Shown here: piece by piece, positions 1 to 8,102 of the stretch
How the letters are laid out: each line of letters starts with the position of its first letter
How positions within the stretch are numbered: the first letter of the stretch is position 1
Assembly (NCBI GenBank): GCA_041396705.1
Contig: JAWKYB010000002.1
Location: 558,001-622,000, forward strand
From: Alphaproteobacteria bacterium
Lineage (GTDB): Bacteria; Pseudomonadota; Alphaproteobacteria; CALKHQ01
Direction: 5' to 3'
DNA length: 64,000 nucleotides
Notes under the pieces: model-generated
The model's input: the letters and a program-made list of their open reading frames with translations, nothing else
Database searches by the model: none
What the model was told of the DNA's origin: nothing
Translations under genes and position numbers: made by a program

Positions 1-1
1 G

Positions 2-340
2 GTCGGCGACTTCCCCAACATCACCATCCTGCGGCTGAACAGGCACATCAAGCACTGCCACGTGTCGGACAACGACGGGGTGACCAACGTCCACTGGCGG
101 CCGGGCATGGGCAAGATCAACTGGACCCATTTCATGAAGGCGCTGAAGGAGGTGGGCTTCGACGGGGTGATCTCGATCGAGCTGGAGGACGTGCCCGGCG
201 TCTCGCGCGGGCCGCGGTCGACCGCGCCGGGCGTCTATCGCAACGTCACCGCCACCGACCAGTTCGTCAACGAGACGGTCGCCGGCATGAACTACCTGAA
301 GGCGATCGCCCGGGACCTCGGCATCCACGTCGAGCATTGA
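2..340 (+). CDS. sugar phosphate isomerase/epimerase, C-terminal part
   Basis: This is the C-terminal end of a gene that enters from the left edge; about 112 codons are visible. The peptide has the look of a xylose-isomerase-like TIM barrel: a KHCHVSDNDG strand with metal or substrate His/Asp residues, then a GKINW segment and an FDGVISIELED strand carrying the late acidic residue typical of this superfamily. Such enzymes interconvert keto and aldo sugars or epimerise them in the cytoplasm. It is followed after 59 bp by a dehydrogenase and a lactonase on the same strand, which suggests a sugar or polyol catabolic operon. The substrate cannot be deduced. Confidence 0.75.
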   Translation, partial: VGDFPNITILRLNRHIKHCHVSDNDGVTNVHWRPGMGKINWTHFMKALKEVGFDGVISIELEDVPGVSRGPRSTAPGVYRNVTATDQFVNETVAGMNYLKAIARDLGIHVEH

Positions 341-399
341 GGGATGCGCGGCGGCGGCGCTCCCCGGCGGGGCGCCGCGGTCGCGCGGGAGCAGCAACC

Positions 400-1353
400 A
401 TGCAGCAGGCGGTGCTGTCCGGGCCGCGCACATTCCGCCTCGACGCGGCAGCGACCCCGTCGCCGGGGCCCGGCGAGGTGCTGGTCAAGGTGCGGATGTC
501 GGGCGTCTGCTCGTCCGAGCTCGGCGCCTGGCGCGACGGCGAGGGCGCGCCGCGGCTGCTCGGCCACGAGGTCGCCGGCACCGTGGCCGCCGTCGGCGCC
601 GGCGTCGCCGGCCTTGTGCCCGGCGACCCGGTCACCGGCCTGTTCCACAAGGGCTTCGCCGACTATGCGGTCGCGCCGCAGGACAGGGTGGCCGCGATCC
701 CACCCGGCATCGCGATCGAGCACGCCTTCGGCGAGCCGATCGCCTGTGCGATGAGCGGGGCGCGGCGCACGCCGGTCGACCTGGGCGACCGGGTCGCCGT
801 GGTCGGCCTGGGCTTCATGGGCCTGCTGATGCTGCAGCTGCTGCGCCTGAAGGGGCCGGCGCACATCCTGGGCATCGACATGCGCGACGATGCGCTGGCT
901 GCCGGCCGCGGGCTCGGCGCCGACGCCACCGCGCGGCCCGGCGACCTCGCCGCGGACCTGAAGGCGGTGTTCCCGTTCGCCGCCGACGACCCGCGCGGCT
1001 TCGACATGGTGGTCGAGGCGACCGGCACCCAGGCCGGGCTGACCCTGGCGGTGGAGCTGGTCCGCTTCCACGGCGTGCTGTCGATCCTCGGCTATCACCA
1101 GGGCGGGCCGCGCCAGGTCGACATGCAGCTGATGAATTTCAAGGCCTGCGACGTGGTCAACGCGCACGAGCGGCGCGCCGGCTACCGCATGGACTGCATG
1201 CGCCGCGGGCTGGCGCTGGCCGCCGCCGGCCGGCTGCAGCTGGCGCCGCTGGCCACCCACGGCTTCCCGCTGGACCGGCTCGGCGACGCCTTCGCCGTGC
1301 TGCAGGACAAGCCGGCGGGCTTCATCAAGTCGGCCGTGCTGCTGCCCGGCTGA
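400..1353 (+). CDS. zinc-type alcohol/polyol dehydrogenase (MDR family)
   Basis: This is a 317-residue medium-chain dehydrogenase. The start ATG at 400 follows a GGGAG sequence; the open frame extends further upstream without a better start. Cys37 and the GHE motif (His56, Glu57) are the usual catalytic zinc ligands, and GLGFMG (about 136-141) is the Rossmann nucleotide-binding turn. The four-cysteine structural zinc loop of classical alcohol dehydrogenases is missing and the protein is shorter than the usual 340-350 residues, as in compact polyol or threonine dehydrogenase relatives. It probably oxidises a sugar or polyol made available by the flanking isomerase and lactonase (inference from context). 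Confidence 0.8.
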   Translation: MQQAVLSGPRTFRLDAAATPSPGPGEVLVKVRMSGVCSSELGAWRDGEGAPRLLGHEVAGTVAAVGAGVAGLVPGDPVTGLFHKGFADYAVAPQDRVAAIPPGIAIEHAFGEPIACAMSGARRTPVDLGDRVAVVGLGFMGLLMLQLLRLKGPAHILGIDMRDDALAAGRGLGADATARPGDLAADLKAVFPFAADDPRGFDMVVEATGTQAGLTLAVELVRFHGVLSILGYHQGGPRQVDMQLMNFKACDVVNAHERRAGYRMDCMRRGLALAAAGRLQLAPLATHGFPLDRLGDAFAVLQDKPAGFIKSAVLLPG

Positions 1354-1377
1354 CCCGCCAACCGAGAAAGGCCACCG

Positions 1378-2481
1378 ATGACGCAGATCCTGTTCGCCGG
1401 CACCTATACCGAGCCGATCCTGTTCGGCACCGGCCAGGTGCTGCAGGGCACCGGCAAGGGCATCCACGCCTATGCCTTCGACGCCGCGGCCGGGGCGCTG
1501 GCGCCGCTGCATGTCAACGCGGGCATCCGCAACCCGTCCTATCTGGCGTTCGATCCGGCGCGGCGCTTCCTCTACTGCGTCAACGAGTACAAGGAGTTCG
1601 AAGGCCGGCCGAGCGGCGCGGTCAGCGCCTTTCGCATCGAGGGCGACAGCGGGCGGCTGACCTTCCTCAACCAGAAGGCCACCCACGGCACCGACCCCTG
1701 CCACCTGATCGTCGACAAGACCGGGCGCAACCTCTACGTCGCCAACTTCGCCAGCGGCAGCGTCTGCGTGCTGCCGATCGGCGGCGACGGGTCGCTTGGC
1801 GACGCCAGCTGCGTGGTCCAGCACGAGGGCTCCAGCGTCGACCCGGTGCGCCAGAAGGGCCCGCACGCCCACGCGGTCGAGCTGTCGAACGACAACCGAT
1901 TCGCATTCGTGCCGGAGCTCGGCGTCGACCGGCTGATGATCTATGCGACGGACGTGGCTAACGGCACGCTGGCGCCGAACCCGGCGCAGCCGTGGATTGC
2001 GGTCCGGCCCGGTGCCGGCCCGCGCCAGCTGGTGATGCACCCGAACGGCCGCAACGCCTATCTGATCAACGAGCTCGATTCGACCATGACCGCCTATGCC
2101 TATGACGCCGACAGCGGCACGGTGGCGGAGATCAACACGCTGTCGACGCTGCCCGCCGGCTTCGCCGGCCGCTCGAGCTGCGCCGAGGTGCAGATCGCGC
2201 CCGACGGCCGCCATCTCTACGGCTCCAACCGCGGCCACGACTCGATCGCGATCTTCGCCATCGACCCGGCCGACGGCGCCATCGCCGCCATCGGCCACGA
2301 GAGCACCCGCGGCGCGATCCCGCGCAATTTCGAGATCGACCCGACCGGCGCGTTCCTCGCCGCCGCCAACCAGGATACCGGCAACATCGTCATGTTCCGC
2401 CGCGACGCCGACAGCGGCCTGCTGTCGGCCACCGGCAGCGTGGTCGAACTCGGTACCCCGATCTGCGTACGGTTCCGGTGA
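1378..2481 (+). CDS. pgl: beta-propeller lactonase, 6-phosphogluconolactonase type
   Basis: This 367-residue protein resembles the seven-bladed propeller lactonases (YbhE/Pgl family), which hydrolyse 6-phosphogluconolactone or related sugar lactones. Repeated blade signatures are visible, such as NPSYLAFDPARRFLYCVNE, GRNLYVANFASGSV, GPHAHAVELSNDNRFAFV and DGRHLYGSNRGHDSIA, and the length is normal for the family. No signal peptide is seen, so it should be cytoplasmic. It starts 24 bp after the dehydrogenase and ends tail-to-tail with chrR. Together the three genes would take a sugar through isomerisation, oxidation and lactone opening; the exact lactone is not known. Confidence 0.85.
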   Translation: MTQILFAGTYTEPILFGTGQVLQGTGKGIHAYAFDAAAGALAPLHVNAGIRNPSYLAFDPARRFLYCVNEYKEFEGRPSGAVSAFRIEGDSGRLTFLNQKATHGTDPCHLIVDKTGRNLYVANFASGSVCVLPIGGDGSLGDASCVVQHEGSSVDPVRQKGPHAHAVELSNDNRFAFVPELGVDRLMIYATDVANGTLAPNPAQPWIAVRPGAGPRQLVMHPNGRNAYLINELDSTMTAYAYDADSGTVAEINTLSTLPAGFAGRSSCAEVQIAPDGRHLYGSNRGHDSIAIFAIDPADGAIAAIGHESTRGAIPRNFEIDPTGAFLAAANQDTGNIVMFRRDADSGLLSATGSVVELGTPICVRFR

Positions 2482-2503
2482 AGGTGCCGCCGCAGCAGAC
2501 CGC

Positions 2504-3157
2504 TCAGTCGCGGACCAGGAAGTTGAGGTAGCGGCCGATCGGGCCGGTCAGGCGCAGCGGGGCGTCGGTGACGGCGAGGCAGAGGCAGTCTTCGCCGGGG
2601 TCGGCGACCGGCTGGTGCTCGACCGCCGCGTCGGCCGCGGCGACGTCGCCGCGCGCGTATCTGCCGGCGGCGTCGCTGAAGCCGCCGGCCAGCACCAGCG
2701 TCAGCTCGTTGCCGACATGGGTATGGCGCGGGATCGCGGTGCCGCCGCGGATGCGCATCAGCCGGGTGCGGAAGCCTGGGAACCCCTGCATCAGCGGCGC
2801 CTCGGCGATGCCGCCGCGCGCCTTCCACCTCAGGCTGGCCAGCCCGCCGCCGACATAGTCGCGCAGCGGCCGCGGCAACAGCGCGGCGTCCGCGGACGGC
2901 GTCGGCGCGGCGGCCGTGGCCGGCACGGGCTCCGGCTCGTCGAGCCGGGCCATCGCACGCTCCAGCGCCTGCTCGGCGATCGGCACCGGCGCGACCTCGT
3001 CCAGCACGGCGCCGCCGATCCCCTCGATCTCGGCGACGACGGCGCGGCAGGCCGGGCACAGGGCCAAATGGGTGGCGATCAGAACGGCCGCCGGCTCGCG
3101 CAGCGCTCCGGTGGCATAGTCGATCAGCAGGTCGCCGTCGGGATGATGACGGATCAT
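2504..3157 (-). CDS. chrR: ChrR-type anti-sigma factor with cupin domain
   Basis: This 217-residue protein is the predicted inhibitor of the adjacent ECF sigma factor. Its N-terminal anti-sigma domain has His5 and a His30-x3-Cys34-x2-Cys37 zinc site, matching the ChrR/ZAS pattern. A proline-rich linker (about 72-90) leads to a cupin domain with His145, His147, Glu151 and His181 as metal ligands and a Cys191-Leu-Cys193 pair. In Rhodobacter sphaeroides the equivalent cupin residues are needed to release RpoE on singlet-oxygen stress. All the key positions are kept here, so a working sensor is likely. The gene overlaps the sigma gene by 4 bp (ATGA), indicating translational coupling. Confidence 0.9.
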   Translation of the reverse strand: MIRHHPDGDLLIDYATGALREPAAVLIATHLALCPACRAVVAEIEGIGGAVLDEVAPVPIAEQALERAMARLDEPEPVPATAAAPTPSADAALLPRPLRDYVGGGLASLRWKARGGIAEAPLMQGFPGFRTRLMRIRGGTAIPRHTHVGNELTLVLAGGFSDAAGRYARGDVAAADAAVEHQPVADPGEDCLCLAVTDAPLRLTGPIGRYLNFLVRD

Positions 3158-3732
3158 GAAAGCTCGTCCTTCAGCATCGCACGCAGCCGGGTCATCGCCA
3201 GCCTGATCCTGGATTTGACCGTGCCCAGCGGCATGTTCAGCTCGCTGGCGATGGTGCTGTGCGTCTTGTCCTCGAGAAAGGCGAGCCGCAGCATGGCCGA
3301 CTGTTCCTCCGGCAGTTCGGCGACGGCATCGCGAATCAACCGGCCCTGGCGTGCATTCTGCATCGTCTGGTCCGGCAACGGGTCCGCCTCCGGCAGGAAG
3401 GCGGGGTCTTCAGGGTCGAATTCGGGCCTGCGCTCGCGCCGGACCATGTCGATACGCCGGTTGCGCGCGATCGTGAAGATCCAGGTGCTGACGCTGGCCT
3501 TGTCCCGGTCGTATTGGCCGGCCCGGCGCCAGACCGACAGCATCACGTCCTGCGCCAGGTCCTCGGCCACCTGCGGGTCGGCGCCCATCTTGCGCCCGAA
3601 TGCGGCGACGCGCGGCGCGAAGTCCGCGAACAGCGCGCGGAATGCGGCCCGGTCCTGCCGCTCGGCGATGGCCTGCAGCAGGTCGGCGAAGGCGGCATCG
3701 TTGGCCGCCCGCGGCGGTGGTACCCTGTTCAT
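3154..3732 (-). CDS. rpoE: ECF RNA polymerase sigma factor, RpoE/ECF11 type
   Basis: This 192-residue sigma factor has region 2 (FADFAPRVAAFGRKMGA, then DLAQDVMLSVWRRA and the promoter-melting STWIFTIARNRRID) and region 4 (ELPEEQSAMLRLAFLEDKTH followed by the helix-turn-helix MPLGTVKSRIRLAM). The ATG at 3732 is chosen because it gives the usual ECF length; the frame stays open 69 codons further upstream through low-complexity sequence covering the promoter region. It is co-transcribed with chrR. A TGATCC-N16-CGTA element on its own upstream strand suggests autoregulation, and the same element reads divergently into the lipid operon. Confidence 0.9.
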   Translation of the reverse strand: MNRVPPPRAANDAAFADLLQAIAERQDRAAFRALFADFAPRVAAFGRKMGADPQVAEDLAQDVMLSVWRRAGQYDRDKASVSTWIFTIARNRRIDMVRRERRPEFDPEDPAFLPEADPLPDQTMQNARQGRLIRDAVAELPEEQSAMLRLAFLEDKTHSTIASELNMPLGTVKSRIRLAMTRLRAMLKDELS

Positions 3733-3855
3733 CCGCCCATTCTGTCCGACCGGCCGGAGCGCAACAAGGCGCCGCCGCGACAAAGCGGGCGGGGTCGTGC
3801 AGGATGTCGCTTGCGCCGGGATCATGCCGGACCTTTCGTTGCGTTCTGGCTGTGA

Positions 3856-3881
3856 TACGCGGCCGCCGCGCAACCGGATCA
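3856..3881 (-). promoter_or_regulatory. predicted ECF sigma promoter for the rpoE-chrR operon
   Basis: On the minus strand the sequence reads TGATCC, a 16-base spacer, then CGTATCA, about 125 bases upstream of the sigma start codon. TGATC-type -35 boxes are known for RpoE/ChrR (ECF11) regulons. The same two blocks with identical spacing occur divergently at 3895-3920, which makes chance less likely. The -10 assignment is my reading of the shared CGTA block. Confidence 0.55.
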
Positions 3882-3894
3882 GCGGCGCGCGCTG

Positions 3895-3920
3895 TGATCC
3901 GCGTCCGCCGGGCCGGCGTA
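3895..3920 (+). promoter_or_regulatory. predicted ECF sigma promoter for the lipid-modification operon
   Basis: The plus strand reads TGATCC (3895-3900), 16 bases, then CGTACCA from 3917. It lies about 100 bases upstream of the FAD oxidoreductase start and mirrors the element facing the sigma gene. This would place the oxidoreductase, DUF1365, methyltransferase and DUF3833 genes under the sigma/ChrR pair. Confidence 0.55.
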
Positions 3921-4022
3921 CCACCTGCAAAGCCGGCATCGCCGTCCGGCTGCAGGATCGGAGGGTTTGGACGTGACCAGCGAGCCGGCGATCCGGTGCC
4001 CCTCGGGCCCGGCAGGTGCGCG

Positions 4023-5357
4023 ATGAGGATCGCGGTCGTCGGCGCCGGCGCGGCCGGCCTGGGCGCGGCCTGGGCGCTGGCGCAGCGCCACGACGTGACG
4101 GTGTTCGAGGCCGAGGGGCGGGCCGGCGGTCACGCCTGGACCCGCGACATCGACGTCGCCGGCCGGCCGGTCGCGGTCGACATGGGCTTCATCGTCTACA
4201 ACGAGCTGAACTATCCGAATCTCAGCCGGCTGTTCGCCGCCCTGGGGGTGGCGACCGAGGCGAGCGACATGTCGTTCGCGGTCTCGGTCGACGGCGGCCG
4301 CCTCGAATACGAGGGCTCGCTGCGCGGCCTGTTCGCGCAGCCGGCCAACCTGGCCCGGCCGTCGTTCCTGCGCATGCTGGCCGACATCCGCCGCTTCTAC
4401 CGCACCGCGCCGCGGCTGCTCGACATGCCCGGCGACGGGCCGACGCTGGGCGAGGTGCTGGACGCCGGCCGCTATTCCGCGGCGTTCGCCGCCCATCACA
4501 TCCTGCCGATGGGGGCCGCGATCTGGTCGGCCACGCTGGACGGCATGCGCGCATTCCCGGCGAAAAGCTTCGTGCGCTTCTTCGTCAACCACCGCCTGTT
4601 CGACCTGGCCGGCCGGCCGCAGTGGCGCACGGTGACGGGCGGCAGCCGCGGCTATGTGCAGCGGATCGCCGGGCAGCTGGGCGCGCGGCTGCGGCTCGGC
4701 GCACCGGTGACGCGGATCGAGCGGACGCCGGCCGGCGTGATCATCGCGACCCCTGCCGCCGCGCCCGAACGCTTCGACCGGCTGGTGCTGGCCAGTCATG
4801 CCGACCAGGCGCTGGCGCTGCTGGGTGCCGCGGCCCGCGACGACGAGCGGGCGGTGCTCGGCGCCATCCGCTACCAGGCCAACCGTGCGGTGCTGCACGG
4901 CGACCGGACGCTGATGCCGCGCCGGCGCGCTGCCTGGGCGAGCTGGAACTATCTCGCCGCCGGCTCAGAGAGCGGCGCCGGCGACGCGGGGCTCTGCGTC
5001 AGCTACTGGATGAACCGGCTGCAGCGGCTGCCGGTCGACGCCCCGGTGATCGTCACCCTGAACCCGCACCGCCGGCCCGACCCGGCCACGGTCCACGCCG
5101 AGGCGGTGTTCCACCACCCGCAGTTCGACCGCGCCGCGCTTGCCGCCCAGGCGCGGCTGCCCGACATCCAGGGCGTCGACCGTACCTGGTTCTGCGGCAG
5201 CTATTGCGGCTTCGGCTTCCACGAGGATGCGGTCGCGTCCGGCTTCGCGGTGGCGGCCGCGCTGGGCGCGCCGGTGCCGTGGGCGCAGGCGGTGGCGCCG
5301 GCCGGTCCGGCGGCGCATTGCGTCCGGCCGGCCGCGCCGGACCGGGCGGCGGCGTGA
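4023..5357 (+). CDS. FAD-dependent amine-oxidase-like oxidoreductase (fatty-acid desaturase candidate)
   Basis: This 444-residue flavoprotein starts with the dinucleotide-binding turn GAGAAG (residues 7-12) followed by an acidic residue at the end of strand 2 (FEAEGRAGGH), which binds the FAD ribose. It is of the flavin amine oxidase / NAD(P)-binding Rossmann type usually encoded beside DUF1365 and CFA-synthase-like genes in sigma-E/ChrR regulons. In Rhodobacter sphaeroides enzymes of this regulon convert methylated membrane acyl chains into furan fatty acids, and a flavoprotein is a plausible desaturase in that pathway (inference). First gene of a four-gene operon with 4-bp spacing to the next. 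Confidence 0.8.
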   Translation: MRIAVVGAGAAGLGAAWALAQRHDVTVFEAEGRAGGHAWTRDIDVAGRPVAVDMGFIVYNELNYPNLSRLFAALGVATEASDMSFAVSVDGGRLEYEGSLRGLFAQPANLARPSFLRMLADIRRFYRTAPRLLDMPGDGPTLGEVLDAGRYSAAFAAHHILPMGAAIWSATLDGMRAFPAKSFVRFFVNHRLFDLAGRPQWRTVTGGSRGYVQRIAGQLGARLRLGAPVTRIERTPAGVIIATPAAAPERFDRLVLASHADQALALLGAAARDDERAVLGAIRYQANRAVLHGDRTLMPRRRAAWASWNYLAAGSESGAGDAGLCVSYWMNRLQRLPVDAPVIVTLNPHRRPDPATVHAEAVFHHPQFDRAALAAQARLPDIQGVDRTWFCGSYCGFGFHEDAVASGFAVAAALGAPVPWAQAVAPAGPAAHCVRPAAPDRAAA

Positions 5358-5361
5358 GGCC

Positions 5362-6177
5362 ATGAGCACGCCGGCCACAGCTTCGGCACTCTATCCGGGC
5401 CGGGTAATGCACCGGCGGCTGCGGCCGTTCGTGCACGGCTTCCGCTACCGCGTGTTCTCGCTCTATCTCGATCTGGATGAGCTGCCGGGCCTCGACCGCC
5501 GGCTGCGGCTGTTCTCGCACAACCGCTGGAACCTGTTCGGCTTCCGCGACCGCGACCACGGCCCGCGCGACGGCGGCCCGCTGCGGCCATGGATCGAGCG
5601 GCACCTCGCCGCGGCCGGCATCGACCTGGAAGGCGGGCCGGTGCGGCTGCTCTGCTTCCCGCGCGTGCTCGGCTACGTGTTCGACCCGCTGTCGGTCTGG
5701 TTCTGCTTCCATGCCGACGGCGGCCTGCGTGCGATCCTCTACGAGGTCAGCAACACCTTCGGCCAGCGCCACGGCTATCTGCTGCCGGTGGACGGGCCCG
5801 CGCCCGGCGAACCGCTGGAACAGGCGACCGCGAAGCGGTTCTACGTCTCGCCGTTCTTCGCGGTCGACGGCCGCTACGACTTCCGCCTCGCCGTGCCCGG
5901 CGACCGGCTGGCCGTCGGGATCCGGCTAGGCGACTCGGCCGGGCCGGCGCTGGTCGCGCGCCAGACCGGGCGGCGCCGGCCGCTGTCCGACGCCGCGCTG
6001 GCGCGCCTGTTCGTCACCCACCCGCTGATGACACTGAAGGTGATCGGCGCGATCCACTGGCAGGCCCTGCGGCTGTGGCTGAAGGGGGCGCGCCCGACGC
6101 CGCGGCCGGCGCCGCCGGTCGCCGAGGTCAGCATCCCGCCCGCTGCTGCCACCGCCCCCCGGCTGGCCGCGGAATAG
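5362..6177 (+). CDS. DUF1365 family protein
   Basis: This is a 271-residue DUF1365 protein, recognised by the opening ALYPGRVMHRRLRPFVHGF-like segment, the conserved SHNRWNLFGFRDRDHG block, the LCFPRVLGYVFDPLSVWFC core and the VSPFFAVDGRYDF and HPLMTLKVIGAIHWQAL segments. The biochemical activity of the family is not settled; it nearly always sits between an amine-oxidase-like flavoprotein and a CFA-synthase-like methyltransferase, as here, and in furan-fatty-acid producers such genes belong to the same pathway. An Ala/Pro-rich tail of about 30 residues ends the protein. Start codon 4 bases after the previous stop. Confidence 0.85.
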   Translation: MSTPATASALYPGRVMHRRLRPFVHGFRYRVFSLYLDLDELPGLDRRLRLFSHNRWNLFGFRDRDHGPRDGGPLRPWIERHLAAAGIDLEGGPVRLLCFPRVLGYVFDPLSVWFCFHADGGLRAILYEVSNTFGQRHGYLLPVDGPAPGEPLEQATAKRFYVSPFFAVDGRYDFRLAVPGDRLAVGIRLGDSAGPALVARQTGRRRPLSDAALARLFVTHPLMTLKVIGAIHWQALRLWLKGARPTPRPAPPVAEVSIPPAAATAPRLAAE

Positions 6178-6219
6178 CCCGACCCCACCGAACCGATTCG
6201 CACCCCTGGAGAGGCCACG

Positions 6220-7446
6220 ATGCACGCAGACCTGACCTTCGACCGCGCCGGCCGCCGACCCGGCCCGATGGAGCGGGCCGCGCTGCGTCTGCTCGGCCGC
6301 ATCGGTGCGGGGCACCTGACCCTGCATCGCCACGACGGCACCGCGGTCGATTTCCGCGGCGCCGAGCCCGGGCCGCAGGTGGCCGTCAAGGTCAACAACC
6401 CGCGCCTTTTCCGGCGGCTCGCGCTCGGCGGCGACATCGCGCTGGCCGAGGCCTATCGCGACGGCGACTGGGACACCGCCGACCTGACCGACCTGCTCAC
6501 CTTCGGCGCGCTGAACCGCGACCGCCTTGGCGAGGGGCTGGACGGCAGCGTGGCGATGCGCGCGGCCGCGCGGCTGGTCCACGCGCTGCGGCGCAACAGC
6601 CGGGCCGGCGCCCGCCGCAACATCGCCGCCCACTACGATCTGGGCAACGCCTTCTACGCCGCATGGCTCGACCCCTCGCTGACCTATTCGGCCGGCCTGT
6701 TCGCGGCGGACGACGACGACCTCGCCGCCGCCCAGGTCCGCAAGTACCGGCGGCTGGCCGAACTGGCCGCGATCGGCCGCGACGACCATGTGCTGGAGAT
6801 CGGCTGCGGCTGGGGCGGCTTCGCACTGTGGGCGGCGCGCACCATCGGCTGCCGCGTCACCGCGATCACGCTGTCGGCGGCGCAGGCGGCGCATCTGCGC
6901 GATGCGGCGGCGCGCGCCGGGCTGGCCGACCGGGTCGCGGTGCGCCTGCAGGACTACCGGGACGTCGACGGCCGCTTCGACCGCATCGTCTCGATCGAGA
7001 TGCTGGAGGCGGTCGGCGAGGCCAACTGGGCGGCCTATTTCGCCGCGGTGCGCACGCTGCTGCGGCCGGGCGGCCGGGCCGCGCTGCAGGTGATCACCAT
7101 CGCCGACGCGCGCTTCGCCGCCTATCGCCGGCGGGTCGACTTCATCCAGCGCCACATCTTCCCCGGCGGCATGCTGCCCAGCCCCAGCGCGCTGCGCCGC
7201 CACGCCGCCGACAGCGGGCTGGACTGGATCGCGGCCTCGCGCCACGGCGAGGACTATGCGGCGACCCTGGTCCACTGGCAGCGGCGGTTCGAGGCTGCGG
7301 CGCCGCAGGTGGCCGCCCTCGGCTTCGACGCGCGCTTCCGGCGGATGTGGCGCTACTACCTGGCCTATTGCGAGGCCGGCTTCCGTACCGGGCGCATCGA
7401 CCTGCTGCAGGTGGCGCTCGCCCGGCCGGCGGAGGCCGGCGCATGA
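6220..7446 (+). CDS. CFA-synthase-like SAM-dependent fatty-acyl methyltransferase
   Basis: This 408-residue enzyme has the two-part plan of the cyclopropane fatty acid synthase family: an N-terminal lipid-binding part (VNNPRLFRRLALGGDIALAEAY-like) and a SAM domain beginning near the RRNIAAHYDLGNAFY segment, with the SAM-binding VLEIGCGWGGFA loop at about 191-201 and the EMLEAVG segment after it. It should methylate or cyclopropanate double bonds of membrane phospholipid acyl chains using S-adenosylmethionine. In this operon context the methylating UfaM-like role of furan fatty acid synthesis is more likely than classical cyclopropanation (inference). A GGAGAGG ribosome site precedes the ATG; it overlaps the next gene by 4 bp. 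Confidence 0.85.
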   Translation: MHADLTFDRAGRRPGPMERAALRLLGRIGAGHLTLHRHDGTAVDFRGAEPGPQVAVKVNNPRLFRRLALGGDIALAEAYRDGDWDTADLTDLLTFGALNRDRLGEGLDGSVAMRAAARLVHALRRNSRAGARRNIAAHYDLGNAFYAAWLDPSLTYSAGLFAADDDDLAAAQVRKYRRLAELAAIGRDDHVLEIGCGWGGFALWAARTIGCRVTAITLSAAQAAHLRDAAARAGLADRVAVRLQDYRDVDGRFDRIVSIEMLEAVGEANWAAYFAAVRTLLRPGGRAALQVITIADARFAAYRRRVDFIQRHIFPGGMLPSPSALRRHAADSGLDWIAASRHGEDYAATLVHWQRRFEAAAPQVAALGFDARFRRMWRYYLAYCEAGFRTGRIDLLQVALARPAEAGA

Positions 7447-7937
7447 GCGCCGCTGCCCGGTCGGCGGCGGAGGGCGGAGCCGGCGACGGCTTCCGGCTGG
7501 AGGACTATTTCGCCGGCCGCACCCGCGCCTGGGGCATCTTCCGCGACCGCTTCGGCCGGCTGCGCCGCCGCTTCACGGTCGACATCGACGGCGCCTGGGA
7601 CGGCGAGACTCTGACCCTGGTCGAGGACTTCGCCTATGACGACGGCGCCACCGAGCGCCGGGTCTGGCAGATCCGCCGCGGCACCACCGACGACTATGAG
7701 GGCCGCGCCGACGGGGTGGTCGGCACCGCGCACGGCGGCTATCACGACGGCGCGCTGAACTGGCGCTACCGCTTCGCGCTCAAGGTCGGCGGCAGCGCCT
7801 GGACCGTGCGGTTCGACGACTGGCTGTTCCCGCAGGCCGACGGCATCGTCATCAACCGGGCCGACGTGTCGAAATTCGGGTTCAGGCTGGGCGAGGTGAC
7901 GCTGGTGTTCCGCAAGGGCGCACCGACGGCTCACTGA
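7443..7937 (+). CDS. DUF3833 family protein
   Basis: This 164-residue protein carries the DUF3833 signature: an FAGRTRAWGIFRDRFG motif, VDIDGAWDGETLTL, the FAYDDGATERRVWQI strand and a final DDWLF...INRADVSKFGFRLGEVTLVF segment. Members are small lipid-associated or periplasmic proteins of unknown biochemistry; this copy has no clear signal peptide. It overlaps the methyltransferase gene by ATGA and closes the sigma-controlled lipid operon, so a lipid-handling accessory role is likely. An 165-bp gap follows before the sugar transporter. Confidence 0.8.
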   Translation: MSAAARSAAEGGAGDGFRLEDYFAGRTRAWGIFRDRFGRLRRRFTVDIDGAWDGETLTLVEDFAYDDGATERRVWQIRRGTTDDYEGRADGVVGTAHGGYHDGALNWRYRFALKVGGSAWTVRFDDWLFPQADGIVINRADVSKFGFRLGEVTLVFRKGAPTAH

Positions 7938-8102
7938 GCGGCCGTTGGCTGCGCCCGAACCGCGCCAGCGCCCGAATTGCGGCGGTGGCGCGCACGCGTG
8001 CGTTATCCGGCTTGAACTTGCAGTGGACGGCACCCTAGAAATCGGACGGGACCGAGAAGCCGTCGCGCTGTCGAAACGGCATGGCCAGGGAACGCCGGAA
8101 AC

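Noticed and set aside
292..2298. Long open frame on the minus strand over the dehydrogenase and lactonase genes
   Set aside because: It is a shadow in a very GC-rich region: the plus-strand genes have clear family motifs, while this translation has none.
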